From Zygnema cylindricum (lineage: Eukaryota; Streptophyta; Zygnematophyceae; Zygnematales; Zygnemataceae): DNA of 64,000 nucleotides. Position 1 is the first letter of the stretch; each line of letters opens with the position of its first letter. Under the pieces are notes generated by a model that worked only from the letters and a program-made list of their open reading frames with translations, searched no databases and had not been told where the DNA came from. The stretch lies in the NCBI GenBank assembly GCA_037447655.1, contig JBBHKE010002077.1:1-64000 (forward strand). The letters are read 5' to 3'. The translations under genes were made by a program, and so were the position numbers. Shown piece by piece: positions 58,701 to 64,000 of this stretch.

Positions 58701-59654
58701 GAGGGAATCGATTATGAGGAGACTTTTGCTCCAGTTGTTAGATTCCCCTCCGTCCGTATTCTACTTAGTCTCGTGGCAGCAGAAGACAATGAATTGCACC
58801 AGATGGACATCAAAACCGCTTTTTACATGGAGAATTGGAAGAAGAGATCTTCATGGGGACAACCGAAAGGATTTGTGGAGAAAGGAGAAGAAAGTAAGGT
58901 GTGCAGATTGATAAAGTCCCTTTATGGACTAAAGCAAGCTCCACGCCACTAAAACAAGAAGCTGGACAAGTTTTTAAAGAGTTAGGGATATATCCGAATC
59001 AGTTGGGATCATTCTATTTACTTATTTGAGGACGAGGAAGGTATAATTTTCATTGCCATATATGTTGATGATTTGCTTCTTTTGAGTAAATCAATGGAGA
59101 AAATTAAAAGATTGAAAAACGATCTAAATAGTAGATTTGAAATGAAAGATTTGGGGGAGGCAAAGTATATTTTGAGAATTCAGATCGATAGGGATAGAGA
59201 AAAGAAAACAATTACACTAACTCAAAAGGAAGCAATTGGAAATATGCTGGAAAAATTTCAAATGGATAAAGCAAATAGTTGTACAACTCCAATGGACTCA
59301 AAGAAGGGAAATAAGGGGAGCTCAGAAGAGGGAAACTTAATCTTAGATAATGAGTTAGGACTTGAGGAAAGTAAGTTCATGCAAACTATTCTGTACAGAT
59401 AGGTTGTCGGTAGCTTGATCTATTTTATGAACTGTACTCGTCCTTATATAGCAGCATCTGTGGGAGTATTAAGTAGGAGTCTGAATGATCCTAGGAAGAA
59501 AGATTGGGAAGCATCCAAAAGGGTCATGTGGTACTTGATAGGAACAAAAGATCTATGGTTGCATTTTGAAGGGATAATACTGACGACATCACCACTTGGA
59601 GTGATGTCATTTATGGGGATGCTCCGATTAGGAGGTGTACTTCTGGGTATGTGT
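55723..59654 (+). pseudogene. Copia element F gag-pol, family 2, both ends lost
   Basis: Gag begins mid-domain (FIYWETM, LWGIVSG). The knuckle CHLCKKP is cut by a frameshift at about 56600. Protease WIIDSGASMHMC (about 56832) is intact. Pre-integrase has MMWHKRLGHVHLNRL and CSGCAQGK. Integrase shows a frameshift at about 57410, a stop in PKNP-Q-NGVAERLN at 57706, and a frameshift near 57785. RT has RKPIGCKWVFKLKHNPDN (stop at 58659), TFAPVVRFPSVRILLS and YVDDLLLLSKS (about 59065). RNase H ends at VGVLSRSLNDPRKKDWEASKR...GYVL, where an LTR fragment takes over. Few lesions relative to length suggest a fairly recent copy. Confidence 0.85.
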
Positions 59655-60383
59655 TGTTGTTCTGAGACAACAGCCGGAACCGAAGACGATGAGGATGCCG
59701 GTGTAGTCATCTCGGAACCAAACCAAGCAAAAAACTTTCACAAAAGCCGGTCTGAAAAACAACAACTTCAACAGTTGATAAAACCCAAACCACAAACACA
59801 ATAGCTATGAAAATATACCACAGTGTAGATAATATCAAGATAAACATACACACAAAATTACAAGGAATTATGCCAACATATCTGTGAGATATCCACAGAT
59901 GAAAATGCCAAAAACAGGCTGTACAGTTTTTTGACTATAAAATGTTCATACCTTCAAAGTTATCTAAGTCCTACTAATATACACCGAAGCCTATGCTGCT
60001 GAACGTACGGAGGCATACCAGCCGTACAATAAATATCTGCGGCTCGAACCGAACAAGGTACGTCATACAAAAAGATTCCTTTACTAATCAACTAACCACA
60101 CAAAGACAAAAATCTACTTAACTAGATATTCACAAAGGAGTAGGATTCTATATGCCACGTCATTTGTCGTGTATGTGGCTCACACGGACCAACATTTTTC
60201 GGCGGTCTCCCTCAGCCGCGTACATATCACATTCGGCACCGTAGACAAATCTCCATGTGCCATTTTGTCCTCAAGTGTATCTATGCACAAACAATCGGAT
60301 ATTCTGGAGTGTCCTCTTTCTTGTAGTGACTTGTGTCTCGGGAGTGTATACAAAGGTGTACTCCCTACCGATCTAGTGACTTG
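59655..60383 (-). mobile_element. Family-3 LTR, start lost, between two convergent pol genes
   Basis: In plus-strand reading it begins TGTTGTTCTGAGACAACAG. On the minus strand its end encodes M-T-T-P-A-S-S-S-S-S-V-P-A-V-V-S-E-Q-Q (59710 down). It matches 45840-46592 reversed and lacks about the first 100 bp. It joins element F on one side and element G on the other, with TGTTG shared at the F junction. Confidence 0.8.
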
Positions 60384-63300
60384 GGTTTGTAGCCACAGAA
60401 ATGGCTGCCTGATTGTCGCACCACATTATTTGTGTCCCGTGTTGCGTGAAACCCATTTCTTGAAGAAATGCCTTAATCCATAGCAACTCTTTCAAGGCTG
60501 CGCTCGCAGCCATGTATTCGGCTTCCATAGTAGATTGAGCCGTGACCTTTTGAAGTTTACTACTCCAACTACAAGTACCACTTCCAATGTGAATGACATA
60601 CCCAGTTGTACACTTCCTACTAGGCACATCACCATAGCTAGCATCACTCCAAGTATTAATGCTAACCTTGTCCCCTCCCAAAGTGAGCCAAAGATTTCTA
60701 GTCCCAACAAGATACCTTAACACCCTTTTTGCAGCCTCCTTATCTCTCTTTCGTGGATTTTGCAGACTTCTGCTCAATACACCAACAGCTGCAGCTATAT
60801 CGGGCCTAGTGCAATTCATGAAGTAAATTAGACTTCCTACTATTTGTCTGTAGGGTACTTGGGACGTAAATTTTAGCTCTTCTGCACTGAGTTCCTCATC
60901 TAGTATGACTCCAAACTCATGCTCCATTCTTTCAAGTTTTTGCTTATACTCCATAGGAGTTGCACAACCTTTGGCATCTGCCAAGCTAAATTTTTCCAAC
61001 ATGTTTCTTATCGCTTCTTTTTGTGTTAGCCTAATTATTTTCTCTTCTCTATCTCTTTAAACTATTCCATGGATATATTTAGCCTCACCCAAATCCTTCA
61101 TTTCAAATTGTGAATTAAGAGCGTGTTTTACTCTAGCAATTCGTTCTTTGTTTCTACTAATTAGCAACAAATCATCAACATACACAGCAATGAATATCAC
61201 GTCATCAGGATTATCACCACACATCACATATACTGAATGATCTGAGCTAATTCTAGTAAATCCTAATCCTCTCAAAAACTCATCTAACTTTCGGTTCCAT
61301 TGCCTAGGGGCCTGTTTTAGGCCATACAAAGATTTTAAAAGTCCGCACACAAGATTTTCTTTTCCTGCTTCCTCATATCCCTTAGGCTGCTTCATATAAA
61401 TAACCTCATCTTAATCACCATACAGAAAAGCAGTTTTTACATCCATTTGGTGGATGTCAAAATCCTTTATGGCAGCTAATGTAAGTAAGATGCAGACAGA
61501 TGGAAACTTTACAACCGGTGAAAAAGTTTCTTCATAATCTATCCCCTCCTTTTGATTATATCCCTTAGCAACCAAGCGAGCCTTATACCTGTCAATGGTA
61601 TTATCTGGGTTCAATTTTAATTTAAACACCCATTTACTTCCAATAGCCTTTCTTCTTGAAGGAAGTTCCACCAGATCCTAAGCTTGGGCCTCCTTGATGG
61701 ACTTCATTTCCTCATTGACGGCTTCCACCCAATGTTCCTTTTCATTACTCGAAAAAGCTTCTTTCAATGTTAGAGGCTCTTCTATGTGTGCTGAATGAAC
61801 AAAGGCTGCATTTTCTCCCCTAAGTCGTGCACTTCGCCTAACTCCACCTGGAAATTCTGATGCTGGTATAGATGGTTGGGTCCTCCTCCTCGATACATGT
61901 GATTCTTCTTGTGATTAAGTTTCAGCTTGAGGTAGAGGAGAGTTTGCAACTCTTTCGGGCATATTACTTCCTGTTTCTGGTGGAGAAGATGACTGCAAGT
62001 CATTTTGAGCTAATGTAGATGCATTTTTTATATTTTTCTTGAAAAACATAGGATTTTCCTCTAAAAAGATATAATCAACACTTCTATCTTTCATTTCATC
62101 TGTACGCTGACTAAATACATCTACTCCTTTTCCCTCATCCTTCACTATGATGTTTCTGGCTACCAAAACTCTATTTTTCTCTTAATGTCATATACTTTAT
62201 AACCTTTGGCATGTTCATCATACCCTAGAAATTTCCCTGGTATGCCTTTTGGCTCTAATTTCCATTTTTGTGGATCATTATCTAGCATGAATATCTTACT
62301 TCCAAAAACTTTTAAGTGACTTACATCTAATTTGTGGCCTGTCCACATTTCGTAGGGAGTTTTATTTTTTACTGCCCTTGTTTCTAGCCTGTTTCTCACA
62401 TAAGCTGCACAATTCATTGCCTCTTCCCAAAATTTGTAATCTATGTCTATATCAGCCATCATTGTCCTAACACACTCTGATATGGTCTTATTCATCCACT
62501 CTGAAACACCATTTTGTTCCGGAGAATAAGGAACGGTTAGCTGACGTGAGATTCCATACAATTTTAGGAATTCTGCAAATTTATTAGAAATATACTCCTC
62601 TCTATTATCAGATCTGAATCCTCATATCTTTCTCTCATGCAGTTTTTCAACCCAAGCCTTATACTCCTTAAATTTTGAAAAAACTTCATCCTTACTTTTC
62701 AAAAAATACACTGTAGTAAATGAACTATCGTCATCAGTAAAGGTAAGCATAAATTTAGCACCTCCCACAGATGGATACCTAGATGGCCCCCATACATCTG
62801 AATAAATTAGTTCTAGCACCCTACAACTTATATGATCAGTTTGCGAAGGGAAAGGCAACTTATGATTTTTTCCCATTGCACAACCATCACATACATTTGA
62901 TGTTGGGTTTTGAATAATTTTTACACCTTCCACTATTTTTTGATTTACCATCTTTTCTAATCTATCATATTCACATGTCCTAAACGTTTATGCCATAAAT
63001 CACAATCATTGATTACACTTGAGTACATAACATCATTTTCATTATCATTTGCAAGACTCAACTGATACAAATTGTTTCCTCCAGCAAATCCCTCTGGAGC
63101 TATTTTCCCATTCTTACTCACTGTTTTCTTTCCATTCTCAAATATAGTTTTAAAACATTTTTTTTCTACCACTAACGTAAAGAAAAAGTTTCTTTTAAAA
63201 GCTTGGACATGCAACACATCTTCCAAAACCCTTTTCACAGGTTTTCCCTCTACATTCAACATAAGTGATACCCTCCCCTTTGCTTTTGACTCAACAAAGG

Positions 63301-63644
63301 TATCATCACTAAAATAAATTTTGATGGGTGAGATAGATTGAATACTCTCAAATAGATGGCGATTGCGGCACATGTGGGCAGATGGACCGGAGTCCATTAT
63401 CCATTCGTCTTCCTCCACGCCTTCCGTTGCTTGTGCCATTGCAAAGTATTTCTTTTCACTATTGTCGGGAAAGCTGCTCACATCCTCTTCCTTAATTTCG
63501 TTGAAAAGAGCAGTTGGTCGTCCACCTGATTGAGAAGGAAGCCGGCTTTCGTCCCAACCAAAGCGAAAATTTCATGTGGCTTTCGCTCTCTTGTAGCCAT
63601 GACACATTCTGAACACATGCTCTTTTTCATTACAATAATAGCAA
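60384..63644 (-). pseudogene. Copia element G gag end-pol, family 3, least decayed
   Basis: From 63644 down: zinc knuckle CYYCNEKEHVFRMC; protease WIMDSGPSAHMC (A to P beside the active site); pre-integrase with LWHKRLGHVN (frameshift near 62955) and CDGCAMGK; integrase YSDVWGPSRYPSVGG, then a stop at about 62620, RSDN, and NGVSEWMNK with its Glu intact; RT with [18 protein letters not shown], a stop in the LYGD-x-DEVIY phrase at 61411, SLYGLKQAPRQWNRKLDEFL and AVYVDDLLLISR; and a 209-residue open RNase H frame (61002-60373) with WSDASYGDVP, GSGTCSWSSKLQK and WCDNQAAISVATNPS. Only a handful of lesions. Confidence 0.85.
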
Positions 63645-64000
63645 GTTATGGGCCCACATTAAATGGTGGACAGTCAGCAGTAGCTTACAATGCTCACACA
63701 TATAAGCCGGCTGGATTCTCCAGAAATAGGAATTTCACCCCTAATCTGAATTATAGGCAATATGATAGGTGTGCCTATTGCTTTGGTTAAGGTCATGTCT
63801 TCCGTCTGTGTCCGACATTTATAAAAGCGCGTGAAACAGGAATTCATTGTTCGGGGTGGAAGGTGCGGTCAGAGGATTTACCATCCAAAGTGGCGGCATC
63901 AAAACTGCCGGTTAAAAATGCGACGTTCTTTGCAACTGATCAGACGCCACAAGACGAACCGGTGGAGGAAAAGGAGGACGTGGTCAGATTTTTGCAATCG
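63645..64000 (+). pseudogene. Start of copia element H (gag), continues past the window
   Basis: It begins with GTTATGGGCCCAC (63645-63657), a 13-base match to the complement of the initiator tRNA-Met anticodon arm. It then reads a gag C-terminal segment with YKPAGFSRNRNFTPNLNYRQYD and a knuckle CAYCFG-stop-GHVFRLC. The stop codon is at about 63787. The downstream frame continues open to the window edge (AASKLPVKNATFFATDQ). Confidence 0.65.

Overview
This is a repeat-dominated nuclear window from a eukaryote, most likely of the streptophyte green lineage (land plant or charophyte alga). The one confident host gene has GT-AG introns and reads, by recalled family resemblance, closest to plant members of the TEX2-like family. 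Species cannot be named. Nearly everything else is decayed Ty1/copia LTR retrotransposons, terminal-inverted-repeat (TIR) elements, low-complexity tracts and one 10-N assembly gap (48120-48129).

Layout. 1-2.1 kb: a Harbinger-like TIR element and a degenerate TTAAC-rich tandem repeat. 2.1-6.1 kb: a copia fragment, LTR pieces and a long CT microsatellite. 6.3-14.8 kb: a minus-strand copia with a nested solo LTR (5-bp target duplication), abutting a plus-strand copia. 15.9-25.4 kb (minus): a seven-exon gene for a 1152-residue membrane-anchored PH + SMP lipid-transfer protein of the TEX2 type. 25.8-26.8 kb, about 390 bp upstream of its start codon: a 990-bp TIR element with an 8-bp target duplication, built of hairpin-forming tandem repeats. 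27.5-28.5 kb: an inverted second copy of the Harbinger-like family. 28.9-45.7 kb: LTRs, a plus-strand copia and a minus-strand copia with gag and pol from different families. 45.7-49.3 kb: nested LTR pieces and unique DNA. 49.3-64 kb: four copia copies in alternating orientation.

Three copia LTR families can be separated. Family 1 LTRs end with a short gag reading frame starting M-S-T-S-T; family 3 LTRs end with one starting M-T-T; family 2 LTRs run from TGTTG-type to CACA ends. Right after, or within ten bases of, the 5' LTR lies GGTTATGGGCC or a close variant. This is complementary to the anticodon arm of initiator tRNA-Met, the half-tRNA primer site known from Drosophila copia, not the usual plant 3'-end site. 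In family 1 the gag frame starts inside the LTR and reads through the primer site.

Every copia pol frame here carries stops, frameshifts or deletions, and several have lost catalytic residues. All are annotated as pseudogenes. The TEX2-like gene is the only frame I regard as a functional host protein.
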